This document shows positions 9,210 through 17,956 of a stretch of 64,000 nucleotides of DNA, piece by piece. This stretch comes from CAWHMS01 sp963830495. GTDB taxonomy: Bacteria > Actinomycetota > Actinomycetes > Propionibacteriales > Nocardioidaceae. The translations under genes and the position numbers were made by a program. Below the pieces are notes generated by a model. That model had not been told where the DNA came from. It worked only from the letters and a program-made list of their open reading frames with translations, and did not search any database. The stretch spans positions 1 to 64,000 of the forward strand of contig CAWHMS010000001.1 of the NCBI GenBank assembly GCA_963830495.1. Direction: 5' to 3'. Positions within the stretch are counted from its first letter, which is position 1. Each line of letters begins with the position of its first letter.

Positions 9210-10717
9210 GGTCGGGTTCCTGTCTCGTAGGCCCGGTCGAGCAGGTACTTCCCGGGGTTCATGATGTTGTTCGGGTCGAGCGCGCGCTTGATGTCGAGCA
9301 TCACGTCGAAGCCGCGGCCGAGCTCGTCGGGCACCAGGTCGACCTCGCCCTCGCGACACGAGCCGTGGCACGCGCTGATCGAGCCGTGGTGCGCCAGCGC
9401 CACGGCAGCGATGTCACGCTTGGCCTTGACCCACATCTCCCAGGCCCGGTCGTCGAGCTGTTGCTCCCAGATGCCCACGTCGATCTCGGTGAGGTAGTCC
9501 ACGCCGGTGTTGCCCGAGGTGTAGGCGAACATGCCCCAGTCGTCGAACACGTCGGTACGACGGCGCAGGTCCGCGACGATCTCGTGCCAGGCCTTCGTCA
9601 CCGACGGGAGGTCGGTGTAGTTGATCGCCGCGTCCTCGCAGTGCCAGCTCATCGGCACCACCTGACCGGCCTTGGTGCGACCGTGCAGGGGTGTGGCATA
9701 GCGGTCGTGCCGCGCAGCCCAGTCGCCCTGTGAGATCTCGTCGCCGAGGTAGCGGGCGCCGTGCTCCTTCGCGATCCGGAACAGCCGCTTACCGGCGGGC
9801 CTGACCTCGTCCTCGTAGCCGTACATCACCGCGCACACCAGCGCCCGCACGTCGCCGGGCTGGGGGATGTAGGCCTCGTCGTCGCGGCGGAGGTAGGCGA
9901 CCTTCCACTCGTCGAAGAGCACCGCCCCCGCGAAGGTCGCGACCCCGGCGCGGGCCAGTGCACCGACGCAGGCGTAGGCGTCGTCGTAGTTGTCGAACGC
10001 CCAGAACGGCGAGAGCTCCGCCTCCGGCTTGGGGAAGAGCTTGAGGGTGGCCTCGGTGGCGATGCCGAGCGTGCCCTGGTGCCCCATGAACAGGTGCTTG
10101 AGCTGGTAGCCGCTCGAGGACTTGCTGACCTTGTGTCCGATGCCGTCGCCGACGTGCATCACCTCACCGGTCGGGAGGACGTGGTCGAAGCTGAGCACCA
10201 GGTCGCGGGTGTGCCCATAGCGCGAACCGATCAGCGACCAGCCGCTCGTGCCGATGCGTCCGCCGACCAATGAGCACGGGTAGGACGCCGGGTCGTCGGG
10301 GTAGAACAGCCCGTGCCGGGCGAGCTGCTCGTTGAGCTTGAGCATGTTGATGCCGGTGCCGACCGTGACAGTCCGGTTGGCGAGGTCGAGCTCCTTGATG
10401 GCGTTCATCCGCTTGACGTCGACGACGATGCCACCGCGCAGGGGTACGGCGCCGTCCGTGAGGCCGGTGCCGCCGTCGCGGGGTACGACAGGCACGCGCA
10501 GGTCGTTGGCGATCCGGACGATCCCGGCCACCTCTTCGGTGCTGGTGGGCAGCACCGCGAGGTCGGGCAGTCGCTCGGACCAGCGGTGCACCGGGAACGG
10601 TGCCGGGACGCGCGCCCGGTTGTAGCGGTCCGGCTTGGAGGTGAGGATCTGCTCGTCGCGCAGGACGGTGCGCAGTGCAGTCACGAGCTCGTCGAGGCGC
10701 TCGACCGCGATGGTCAT
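9206..10717 (-). CDS. FAD-binding oxidase, GlcD/VAO-PCMH family
   Basis: This 503-residue protein has an N-terminal PCMH-type FAD domain at about residues 40-230. Visible segments are LAVLPTSTEEVAGIVRIAND, VVPRDGGTGLTDGAVPL and GHQGTLGIATEATLKLFP. The C-terminal substrate domain ends ALDPNNIMNPGKYL, the hallmark of GlcD/D-lactate dehydrogenase-like enzymes. The probable reaction is oxidation of a 2-hydroxyacid or related alcohol, with electrons passed to the Fe-S protein encoded immediately upstream. Both junctions are 4-nt ATGA overlaps. The substrate is unknown. Confidence 0.85.
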   Translation of the reverse strand: MTIAVERLDELVTALRTVLRDEQILTSKPDRYNRARVPAPFPVHRWSERLPDLAVLPTSTEEVAGIVRIANDLRVPVVPRDGGTGLTDGAVPLRGGIVVDVKRMNAIKELDLANRTVTVGTGINMLKLNEQLARHGLFYPDDPASYPCSLVGGRIGTSGWSLIGSRYGHTRDLVLSFDHVLPTGEVMHVGDGIGHKVSKSSSGYQLKHLFMGHQGTLGIATEATLKLFPKPEAELSPFWAFDNYDDAYACVGALARAGVATFAGAVLFDEWKVAYLRRDDEAYIPQPGDVRALVCAVMYGYEDEVRPAGKRLFRIAKEHGARYLGDEISQGDWAARHDRYATPLHGRTKAGQVVPMSWHCEDAAINYTDLPSVTKAWHEIVADLRRRTDVFDDWGMFAYTSGNTGVDYLTEIDVGIWEQQLDDRAWEMWVKAKRDIAAVALAHHGSISACHGSCREGEVDLVPDELGRGFDVMLDIKRALDPNNIMNPGKYLLDRAYETGTRP

Positions 10718-12088
10718 GACCGGTCACCCTCGCGGGCGCCAGAACCCTCGGAGCCGCGGCGGGAGCCACCGACCTCGATCCCGAGCGACTCGGCCAGCAT
10801 CTCGTGGATGTCGACCACGTCGATGCCCGCCGCCTCGCCCGCCTCGCCGAGTGGCCGTTCCGACCAGGGACAGGCGCTGACCAGCGTGTCCACCTCGAGG
10901 GCCGACGCCTTCTCGAGCCGGCTGGCCGAGATCGCCGCGGTGAGCTCAGGCTTCTCGACCGGCAGACCGCCCCCGCCGCCGGAGCAGTAGGACCACTGCG
11001 TCACCCGGTCGACGTCCTTGAAGTCGAGGCCGGGGATCGAGCGCAGGATCTCGCGCGGCTCCTTCCAGATGCCCTTGCGCTTGTTGAGCCGACACGGGTC
11101 GTGGTAGGTGATCGCGCGTTCGACGGGCACTCGCGGGGTCAGCTTTCCCTCGCGGATCAGCTCGGCGAACAGTTCCACGACGAGGACGACCTCGATGTCG
11201 AAGTCGGCGCCGAAGTACTTCGGGTAGTCCTCGGTGAACGAGATGTAGTCGTGCGGGTCGAGCACGAGCACGCGTTTGGTGCCCGTCGAGCGCCAGTCGT
11301 CGAGGTTGTGCTGGGCGAAGCGCTTCGCCTGGTCGACGTACCCCATCTCCGCGGCAGGGCCCCCGCAGCACCACTGGTCGCCCATCAGCCCGAACTCATA
11401 GCCCGCCAGCTGCAGGATCTGTGCGACCGCGCGGGGGACGGAGGTGCGGTAGAACGCAGCCTCGCAGTCGACGAACAACACTGTCTCGCCGCCGATCGGC
11501 AGGTCGAGCCCGTCGGACCAGTCGCGCACGTGCTCCTGGCTCACCGGGGTCTCGCCCAGCACCGGCTCGTGGCTGCGCGTCTTCGGTGCGCTCGTTCCAC
11601 GACTGCCACGCCGGCTGGTGCACTCCGCTCTCGACGGCGAACGCACGCACCGCCTTGACCACGTCGACCGTGCGCGTCCGGAAGCGGTAGAAGTCGCCGG
11701 TGAAGAGCGTGTTCGGGCAGCGAAGCTCACAGGCGCCGCACTGAGTGCAGTTCACATAGTCAGCAGCGATCTCCTCGATCGTCATCTCGCCCTTGTCCAT
11801 CGCCACGACGTTGGCGTGGAAGGCGGTGGGCGTCCACGACTCGTTGCGGGTCACCTGTGTCACCGGGCAGACCTCACGGCAGAACTTGTGGCCCGAGGAG
11901 AAGCAGTTGTACGCCGCATTGCGCCACTGCTCGGTGAACTCCTGCGTCGGAGTCGGCTCAGGCGGCAGCTCGTGCGAGCGGGCGATCTCGTCGGGGATGG
12001 CCGCCAGCTCTTCCGGATTGTCACGCATGCCGGGAGTGAACGGCACCGACACCGGGTCCGATGCGCCCGGCCGGTCCAGCTGGGTCAT
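10714..12088 (-). CDS. (Fe-S)-binding oxidoreductase, GlpC/HdrD-like, one frameshift
   Basis: Two frames joined near 11580 give about 458 residues. The N-terminal part carries a ferredoxin-like cluster region (CFSSGHKFCREVCPVTQ and CTQCGACELRCPNTLF). The C-terminal part has two CCG-type domains (WCCGGPAAEMGY and YCSGGGGGLP) and the conserved TYHDPCRLNK. This is the architecture of GlpC/GlcF/HdrD electron-transfer subunits. The single frame change lies in the linker, so it is probably a sequence error. It is the first gene of the operon, and a CRP-like site lies just upstream. Confidence 0.8.
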
Positions 12089-12110
12089 TCGAGGCCTCCT
12101 GCCAGACGAC

Positions 12111-12126
12111 AGTGACGCAGGTCACA
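12111..12126. promoter_or_regulatory. CRP/GlxR-like operator
   Basis: AGTGACGCAGGTCACA lies 23 bp before the start of the Fe-S protein gene. It contains the perfect palindrome GTGAC-GCAG-GTCAC and differs from the actinobacterial CRP/GlxR consensus TGTGA-N6-TCACA at one position. It may place the redox operon under cAMP-receptor-type or redox control. This is a sequence match only. Confidence 0.45.
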
Positions 12127-12213
12127 GTCTTTGCAAGATACGGCTCCCGACTTCGTGCCACAACCGACGCGGGCTCGTCCGTCGCCGGTCTCCTCCCGTC
12201 GTGATCCTGGGCT

Positions 12214-13587
12214 CTACGAGATGCCGGCAAGCTTCGCCATCCGGGCCATCCCCGGCCCCACGTGCTGGCGAAATCGCTCCTGCGCAGCAGTGACGGCGGC
12301 GGAGCCGGTCAGCTCCGGCGAGATGCGTGCAGGGTTGAGCGAGACATTGTCGGCCCAGTCCCCGACGTGGGGTTGCGATGTGAGCGACGCTCGAGCGCCG
12401 AGCACCTGCTGAAGCGCCCAGTCGGTCGGAGTGTTCGAGAACGGCGACGGTGGGCACAGGCGGTTCTTGACGTCGTCATCCTCGAGCGTCGCCTCGACGT
12501 ACGCTGCCAGCGCTGCACCGAAGCAGGCGAAGCCGAGCCGGATTGGCTGGACGGTGATCGCCTGGCGGCCCCAGATCGGCACCAACGGTGGGTATCGCAG
12601 TCCTGAGGCGGCACAGTGCACGATCACGGCGTCGGGAGCGATGGCGACTTCGCCAGCGGTAAGCAGCAACCGCCCGGGCTTAACCTGACAGAGGTGGCCG
12701 AGCTTGACGACATGGTCAATCGTGCGCAGCCGGTCCAGCTCCCACTTAGCGAGGGTGGGCACCTTCGCCATCGTGGGAGTTACGGACCGGTCGATCCGCA
12801 GCATGACCCCCGCGTCCTCCAGCAAAAAGAACAGGTCGTCGGGGGATGGGGCGACCGCCGCCGCCTGCATGATGTCGGCCGCCGTACCGAGGAACAGGGC
12901 AGGGTCGGGCTGCACGACCGCTCGGTTGAGCATCCATGGGTCACGAGGCCGCACCCAACAGATGGCATCGGGGTCGACTCCGTTGTCGAGCAGCCAGATA
13001 CAGGCGTCGGTGGCGGTCTTGCCGGAGCCGACTATCACGTATTGCGAGGGCGCCTCACCCAGCCTGACCAGTTCGTTGACGGCCACGACCTGCACCCCGT
13101 CAGCGATGTCGAACGGTGCCGGCGTTGTTGCCGGTATCTCGGGGGACAGGTAGCGGGCGTCGACAACGCGCGGCCTGCCGCGAACCTCGTAACGCCTGCC
13201 GGACAGGCGTGACACGAACTGATTATCGCCGAGGTAGTCACAGTTGGGGTAGAAGGTCACCTTTCCCGAGCCGAGCATCCGCTCGTGCAGCACCCGGGCG
13301 TAGTACGCGCAGATCTCTGGTGCCGCCGCACGCTCGTGCAGGCCGGCTTCGGGCCCGTCCTGCTGAATCCGTCCATCGCCGAGCAGGGTCGAGGCGACTC
13401 CGTAGAACGACGAGGCCTGGTGGAGGCGGACGAAGGAGTACGCGTCCAACCAATGTCCACCGGCAGCGTGCCGGCGGTCGACCATGATCACGCTGACGTC
13501 GGCATGGTCGATGAGTGCGTCCGTGAACGCCATCCCCATCGCCCCCGCGCCGGCCACCAGATAGTCGGCTTCCAACAATTCCGCCAC
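12214..13587 (-). CDS. NAD(P)/FAD-dependent oxidoreductase, monooxygenase-like
   Basis: This 457-residue soluble flavoprotein has an N-terminal FAD-binding Rossmann motif (YLVAGAGAMGMAFTDALID) and a second dinucleotide motif (YVIVGSGKTATDACIWLLD) near residue 190. It resembles the two-Rossmann layout of flavin-containing monooxygenases. The FMO fingerprint itself is not evident. It is a single gene, transcribed toward the Fe-S operon but with more than 100 bases between, so it is probably independent. The substrate is unknown. Confidence 0.75.
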   Translation of the reverse strand: MAELLEADYLVAGAGAMGMAFTDALIDHADVSVIMVDRRHAAGGHWLDAYSFVRLHQASSFYGVASTLLGDGRIQQDGPEAGLHERAAAPEICAYYARVLHERMLGSGKVTFYPNCDYLGDNQFVSRLSGRRYEVRGRPRVVDARYLSPEIPATTPAPFDIADGVQVVAVNELVRLGEAPSQYVIVGSGKTATDACIWLLDNGVDPDAICWVRPRDPWMLNRAVVQPDPALFLGTAADIMQAAAVAPSPDDLFFLLEDAGVMLRIDRSVTPTMAKVPTLAKWELDRLRTIDHVVKLGHLCQVKPGRLLLTAGEVAIAPDAVIVHCAASGLRYPPLVPIWGRQAITVQPIRLGFACFGAALAAYVEATLEDDDVKNRLCPPSPFSNTPTDWALQQVLGARASLTSQPHVGDWADNVSLNPARISPELTGSAAVTAAQERFRQHVGPGMARMAKLAGIS

Positions 13588-13809
13588 GGGCTCATGCTGA
13601 CCCCGCCCAAGGGACCGGTCAACAGCCTGCGGTGAGGAAGGCCGGCCAAGTTGGGTGTGTGAATCAGGTCATTTCCGGTGACGTGGTGTACGAGGTGTAA
13701 TCCCGCGTTGTCGTGGTTCAGGGCGTGACGGCTTGGATGATCTCATCGGCGGCAGCGATCCGAAGGGGCGTCGTCATGAGCGAGCAGTGAGGGCGCTCTC
13801 GCTCAGCGC

Positions 13810-14208
13810 TCAGCGCTCAGTGCTCTCGAGACGACCGCGCGCGAGGGCCTTCGCGTTTGTGGCGAACTCCGGGATCTCCTCAGCCAGCTGGTTGAAGTCC
13901 CAGATCGTCAGCGTGAGCAGGCGCATCGGGCTCGCGGCGACCACGTTCGCCGTCCTGCGACCGCGGTCGAGAACGCCGACCTCGCCAAAAGTGCTGCCCG
14001 GCCCCAGCGCCGTGACCAGGTCACCGTCGACCGTGACTGCGGCCGTCCCCTCCAACACAACGAACAGGTGATAAGCGAAGTCGCCCTGGCGTACAAGTAC
14101 CGTCCCTAGGTCGACGTCCTCTTCCTTCAACCGCTCGGCGACGCGTTCGCGTTGGCTATCGGTGAGTTTCTCGAAGAGCGGCGTCGATCGAAGTTGGTCA
14201 GTGCGCAT
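13810..14208 (-). CDS. Cyclic-nucleotide-binding domain protein
   Basis: This 132-residue protein is a single CAP_ED/cNMP-binding domain: TPLFEKLTDSQRERVAERL, LVRQGDFAYHLFVVLEGTAA, then the phosphate-binding cassette ALGPGSTFGEVGVLDRGRRT. No DNA-binding or channel domain follows, so it is a stand-alone sensor. The ATG at 14208 has GGAGGG eight bases upstream, and an alternative ATG lies five codons earlier. It is transcribed divergently from the SRPBCC gene, and the 5' ends overlap within a few bases. The coding end contains a short GCTCAGC tandem repeat. Confidence 0.8.
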   Translation of the reverse strand: MRTDQLRSTPLFEKLTDSQRERVAERLKEEDVDLGTVLVRQGDFAYHLFVVLEGTAAVTVDGDLVTALGPGSTFGEVGVLDRGRRTANVVAASPMRLLTLTIWDFNQLAEEIPEFATNAKALARGRLESTER

Positions 14209-14221
14209 CCCGTGTCCCTCC

Positions 14222-14698
14222 ATGCTCCCACCATTCGCCAATCCGTGGGCGGCGTCAACGGGCCGAGCGAGACCAGAACACACCATCAACGCCGCCATGT
14301 GGCGGCTCTGGACCGACCCGGACCACCTGGCCCGGTGGTTCCGGCCGGACCTCGAGGAGTTCGGGCCCTCCTTGGCGAGCCTCGACCTTCGTCCTGGCGG
14401 CGCGTACCGCATCGAAATGGTCCGCCTCGAGGGCCAGATCCACGCCATCGCGGGGACTGTCGTCTCCGTGGAGGAGCCCAGCCGACTCGTACTGACCTGG
14501 GGATGGGAGGGCGCCGACCACCAGTCACTCGTCGACGTCACCGTGACCGACCATCGAGGCAAGACCACTGTCGCGATCGCCCACACGCGCCTCACCGACG
14601 AGGAGGACGCCGCCCGCCACAGCGAGGGATGGGCCGGCTGCCTGTCATCCCTAGCCACCACCGTTGACAATTCACCCGACATCACCCAAGGAAAGTAG
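14222..14698 (+). CDS. SRPBCC/AHSA1-type domain protein
   Basis: This is a START-like AHSA1 protein, shown by MWRLWTDPDHLARWFRPDLE, then GGAYRIEMVRLEG, then RLVLTWGWEG. The expected first strand before MWRLW is poorly conserved (FANPWAASTGRARPEHTINA). The true start is therefore uncertain: 14222, or 14297 with an N-terminal truncation. It may bind a small hydrophobic ligand. The YCII gene follows 8 nt downstream, so the two are probably cotranscribed. Confidence 0.65.
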   Translation: MLPPFANPWAASTGRARPEHTINAAMWRLWTDPDHLARWFRPDLEEFGPSLASLDLRPGGAYRIEMVRLEGQIHAIAGTVVSVEEPSRLVLTWGWEGADHQSLVDVTVTDHRGKTTVAIAHTRLTDEEDAARHSEGWAGCLSSLATTVDNSPDITQGK

Positions 14699-14706
14699 GC
14701 GGCGTC

Positions 14707-15042
14707 ATGGCCAAGTTCCTCTTCATCTACCACGCCCCGATGACTCCCGCGGACGCGACCCCGCCCACTCCCGAGGAGATGCAGCAGGTCATGGGAGCAT
14801 GGATGGCGTGGGCCGACAAGGTCGGCGAGGGGATGGTCGACTTCGGCACCCCGCTGGCGGAGGGCGTCCAGGTGACGCCCAAGGGCACCGCGCCCAGCAC
14901 CCGGGAAGTCGCTGGATACACGATCCTCGAGGCCGAGGACATGGACGCCGCTCTGGCTCTGGCTCAGGCGCACCCGCACCTGGACATGCCCGGTGGTTGC
15001 ACCATCGAGGTGCATGCCGCACGGCCCGTTCCTGGCATGTAG
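14707..15042 (+). CDS. YCII-domain (DGPF-type) protein
   Basis: This 111-residue YCII-fold protein begins MAKFLFIYHAPMTPAD and ends with AGYTILEAEDMDAALALAQA and a terminal strand. The fold is a ferredoxin-like dimer whose function is mostly unknown. It often accompanies ECF sigma factors in actinobacteria. A decayed ECF sigma gene lies 1 kb downstream here, which would fit a remnant of such a unit. It is preceded closely by the SRPBCC gene. Confidence 0.8.
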   Translation: MAKFLFIYHAPMTPADATPPTPEEMQQVMGAWMAWADKVGEGMVDFGTPLAEGVQVTPKGTAPSTREVAGYTILEAEDMDAALALAQAHPHLDMPGGCTIEVHAARPVPGM

Positions 15043-15176
15043 CCGCTAGCGCCACGGGAAGCGGGCCCAGCCTCTGCGACGCGCATCCTGTCCTGCACGG
15101 CGCCGGAGCGGACTTGCGGTCGAGTGTTCGAGCTCGTCCCGATCAAGATGTGACGCCCCTGTGAGAGGAGTCCGAG

Positions 15177-15641
15177 ATGACCGTCGACGTCGAGGTGGAG
15201 GCCACGATCCTCAGGCCATCTGCTGAGGTGGCGGCGTACGCCGGTGACCCCGCGAACGCGCCGCAGTGGTACGCAAACATCCGATCGGTTGACTGGCGCA
15301 CCCCACCTCCGGTGAGGGTCGGGTCCCAGCTGGACTTCGTCGCCCACTTCCTCGGCAGACGCCTGGCCTACACCTATGAGGTGGTCGAGCTTGTGCCCGA
15401 GCGCCGGCTGGTGATGCGCACCGCCGACGGTCCGTTCCCGATGGAGACCACCTACACCTGGGATCCTGCCGGAGTGGGTCGCACCAGGATGACACTGCGC
15501 AATCATGGCAACCCGGCGGGCTTCTCCCGGCTTGCCGCGCCGGTGCTGGAGCGGGCGATGCGCCGCGCGACCACAAGGGATCTCGCGCGGCTCAAGGCAC
15601 TGCTCGAGTCCGCCGCGCGTAGCGGTGCCGGGAGCATCTGA
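15177..15641 (+). CDS. SRPBCC family protein
   Basis: This 154-residue START-like domain protein begins MTVDVEVEATILRPSAEVAA and contains DPANAPQWYANIRSVDWR, then LAYTYEVVELVPERRLVMRT. It matches the polyketide cyclase/dehydrase (Polyketide_cyc2) type used for ligand binding or heterodimer partners. AGAGGAG before ATG 15177 is a good ribosome binding site. Its stop overlaps the ATG of the TfoX gene by one base (TGATG), so the two are translationally coupled. Its ligand is unknown. Confidence 0.8.
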   Translation: MTVDVEVEATILRPSAEVAAYAGDPANAPQWYANIRSVDWRTPPPVRVGSQLDFVAHFLGRRLAYTYEVVELVPERRLVMRTADGPFPMETTYTWDPAGVGRTRMTLRNHGNPAGFSRLAAPVLERAMRRATTRDLARLKALLESAARSGAGSI

Positions 15642-15982
15642 TGGCGTACGACGAGGACCTCGCGGCGCGTGTCCGTGACCTGCTCGCGCCGCTGAGCGAG
15701 TTCGAGGAGCGGAAGATGTTCGGCGGGCTGGCCTTCGTGGTCAACACTCACATGGCCTGCGGCATCGTGAAGGACGACCTGATGGTGCGAGTCGGGAAGG
15801 ATGGGTACGACGCTGCCCTTGCCCGCGGAGCCACGGAGATGGACTTCACCGGGCGACCCATGCGAGGCATGGTGATCGTTCCGGGGCCCCAGGTCGGTGA
15901 CGAACTCAGCCTCGAGTCCTGGGTCGCGCAAGCTGTGGCATTCGCACAGACCGAGCCACCGAAGACCCGCAAGAAGCCCTGA
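15641..15982 (+). CDS. TfoX/Sxy N-terminal domain protein
   Basis: This 113-residue protein matches the TfoX N-terminal domain: DLLAPLSEFEERKMFGGLAF, then MACGIVKDDLMVRVG, then the C-terminal Lys/Arg tail. The C-terminal TfoX domain is absent, as is usual in actinobacteria. In gammaproteobacteria TfoX controls competence. That role is not supported here, and these stand-alone domains are of unknown function. It is coupled to the upstream SRPBCC gene, and the ECF sigma remnant starts right after its stop. Confidence 0.8.
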   Translation: MAYDEDLAARVRDLLAPLSEFEERKMFGGLAFVVNTHMACGIVKDDLMVRVGKDGYDAALARGATEMDFTGRPMRGMVIVPGPQVGDELSLESWVAQAVAFAQTEPPKTRKKP

Positions 15983-16540
15983 CGGCTCGTTTCGCGACAC
16001 CGCCCCTAGGCACGGCCGCTTGGTCGTTCAGATGTATGCGATCTGCGGAGCTGTGGTCGAGGCTGAGGATGCGGTCCAGGACGCGTTTGTGGCGGCGCTG
16101 CGCAAGCAACGGGAGCTACGGCGGGTCGCGAACGCGGAGGCCTGGGTGCGGACCACGGCACTCAACGACAGCGGAACACCTGGCGACATGCCTCGGTGGT
16201 GAGGCGATATCAGCCTAAGCTGCCAGGGTCCGCAGTCGCCCCCTGGAGCCCAGCCCGGACCATGTCGCGATCGCGACCGCGCTTGCGCGGGTCGACCCGG
16301 GGGAGCTCGAGGTCGTGGTGCTGCACTAATTGGCCGACCTGGGGATCGCCGACGTCGCCAGGGAGCCACGGGCACCCCAGGCCAACATGTTCGACCAGCC
16401 CGAGCTCGAGCAGCTGTTGCGGACCAACCTCAAGGACCAGGCCACCGTCGATCTGCGCGGCAACGAGGGACCCCACCGCTGCGCCGGTCCGGACTTGTGC
16501 GCCGCCCACGGCTCAGGAGGCCGCTCGCCGGCAGGGCCCC
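15983..16540 (+). pseudogene. ECF-type sigma-70 factor, decayed
   Basis: Region 2 is readable as GRLVVQMYAICGAVVEAEDA, then VQDAFVAALRKQRELRRVAN. After a frame change the sequence reads RNTWRHASVVRRYQPKLPG. After another it reads DHVAIATALARVDPGELEVV, then VLH followed by TAA where a Tyr codon is expected, then LADLGIADVARE (region 4). A further shift gives RPARARAAV. There is a stop by base substitution plus three frame changes, so this looks like real decay rather than sequencing error alone. The end abuts the convergent corA gene. Confidence 0.75.
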
Positions 16541-16542
16541 GG

Positions 16543-17517
16543 TTAGAGCCACTGATTCCGTCGGAACAAGTGGTAGAGGCCGATGCACGCGACGATCATG
16601 ATTCCCGTTGCCGTGACCACGCCGACAGCTTCACCCGAGCCCGGGTAGGGGACGTTCATTCCGTAGTACCCGGTGACCAAGGTGGGGATGGCTATGATCG
16701 CCGCCCAGCTGGACACCTGCTTCATCACCCGATTCTGGCGGTGGTCCCGAAGGCTGACCTCGGTTTCCACGATGGTGCTGGCGATCTCGCGCAAGGAGTC
16801 CAGGTCGTCGATGAGCCCGATGACATGGTCGTGGACGTCCTGGAAGTAGGGAGTGAGTTCCTCGGTGACAAAGCCGTGCTCGCGCCGCATGAGGCCGCCG
16901 CACACCTCCCGCATCGGTACGACCAGACGGTGCAGCCGGAACATGGCTCGGGTCATGTCGAACCACTGTCGCTGCCTGAGGGGGGCGAGCTTTTGCTCGC
17001 TGAACATGCTTTCGCTGAGGCGTTCGTAGAACTCGTCCAACGCCTGCGTCGCCTCGGCATAGGTGTCCACCACGACGTCGAGCAGCCCGTAGAGCAGGAA
17101 GTCGACGCCGTTCGCAGCCAGGTCGGGGGAACGCTCCCAGCGCTCGAGCACAGGCTCGATCGGGAAGGCCGGGGTCTTGCGCACCGTGACAAGCCAGCGA
17201 CCGCTGATGAACGCGCTCACCTCTGCTTCGTCGAGCCTGCCGGCGTCGAGGTCGACGCGCGCTGCGTGACAGGAGAGAAACAGGTGTGTGTCGTACCTGA
17301 CCAGCTTGGGTCGGTGGCGGCGTAGAACGTCCTCGACCGCGAGCTCGTGCAGCGTCAGTTTCTGGGCGAGATCGTCGAGCTGCTCCTCGGACGGGTCGCA
17401 GAGGTCGATCCAGATACTCGTGTCAGGTCGCAATAGGTGTTCTGACACCTCAGCGAGCGGAAAGCCCTCCTCGACAATCGTTCCCTCGCGATACATCCGG
17501 GTGTGCACGTCGCCCAT
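16543..17517 (-). CDS. corA: CorA-type magnesium/cobalt channel protein
   Basis: This 324-residue protein has a long cytoplasmic alpha/beta and helical domain followed by two C-terminal membrane helices. The loop between them carries the signature GYYGMN (VTGYYGMNVPYPG), and a basic end follows (LFRRNQWL). CorA forms a pentameric Mg2+/Co2+ channel. The ATG at 17517 is chosen because GGTAGGCGGGCAGG precedes it and MGDVHTRMYREGTIVEEG looks like a real start. The frame is open further upstream but lacks family-like sequence. It is transcribed alone. Confidence 0.85.
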   Translation of the reverse strand: MGDVHTRMYREGTIVEEGFPLAEVSEHLLRPDTSIWIDLCDPSEEQLDDLAQKLTLHELAVEDVLRRHRPKLVRYDTHLFLSCHAARVDLDAGRLDEAEVSAFISGRWLVTVRKTPAFPIEPVLERWERSPDLAANGVDFLLYGLLDVVVDTYAEATQALDEFYERLSESMFSEQKLAPLRQRQWFDMTRAMFRLHRLVVPMREVCGGLMRREHGFVTEELTPYFQDVHDHVIGLIDDLDSLREIASTIVETEVSLRDHRQNRVMKQVSSWAAIIAIPTLVTGYYGMNVPYPGSGEAVGVVTATGIMIVACIGLYHLFRRNQWL

Positions 17518-17956
17518 GACCTGCCCGCCTACCTGTGTCGTACCTCTGCGGACGCTCGCCCGTCCTGGAAACATCGTGGCACGCACGGCCCGTCGTGGCG
17601 CGCGTCCCGGCAGGCGTGCGTCGGTGCTGCGAGGGAGCATGGAGCGAGGAGTACCGGCGTAAACGAGAGTCAGCCGACCAGGGACTTCCGCCACGATCCA
17701 TCAGGACCGGGGGCAGCGCCGCCATCATCACTGCGGAAACGTCGTACTCTTGGAGGCTCGGGCCGCGCTGGGGCCGCACGCTTTCTACTCCCTTCCGGTC
17801 CGCTGCATGGGCTGGGCTGGCGAGTTTGACAACGCCGCTGCAACCAACCGGGCGGATGGGGCAATCTCTGCTGAATGCCCGTAGTGTCGAGTCTTGGATT
17901 CGGCGAACGGTGGCCTCCGTGAACAGTCTGAGCCTCGGGATCCCCGGGGGTCGCAG
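17518..17956. other. Gene-free stretch between corA and the MEDS-LuxR gene
   Basis: This 439-bp stretch separates two divergent genes. Open frames here lack family resemblance and good start sites. It presumably holds both promoters, but no convincing -35/-10 pair, operator or RNA element was recognised. Confidence 0.4.

Noticed and set aside
13798..13822. Possible insertion-sequence end or regulatory repeat (GCTCAGC copies)
   Set aside because: There are only about three 7-bp copies at the 3' end of the cNMP-binding gene, with no transposase sequence and no target duplication visible.
17820..17870. Sigma-70-type promoter starting at TTGACA
   Set aside because: No -10 element occurs at a suitable distance.
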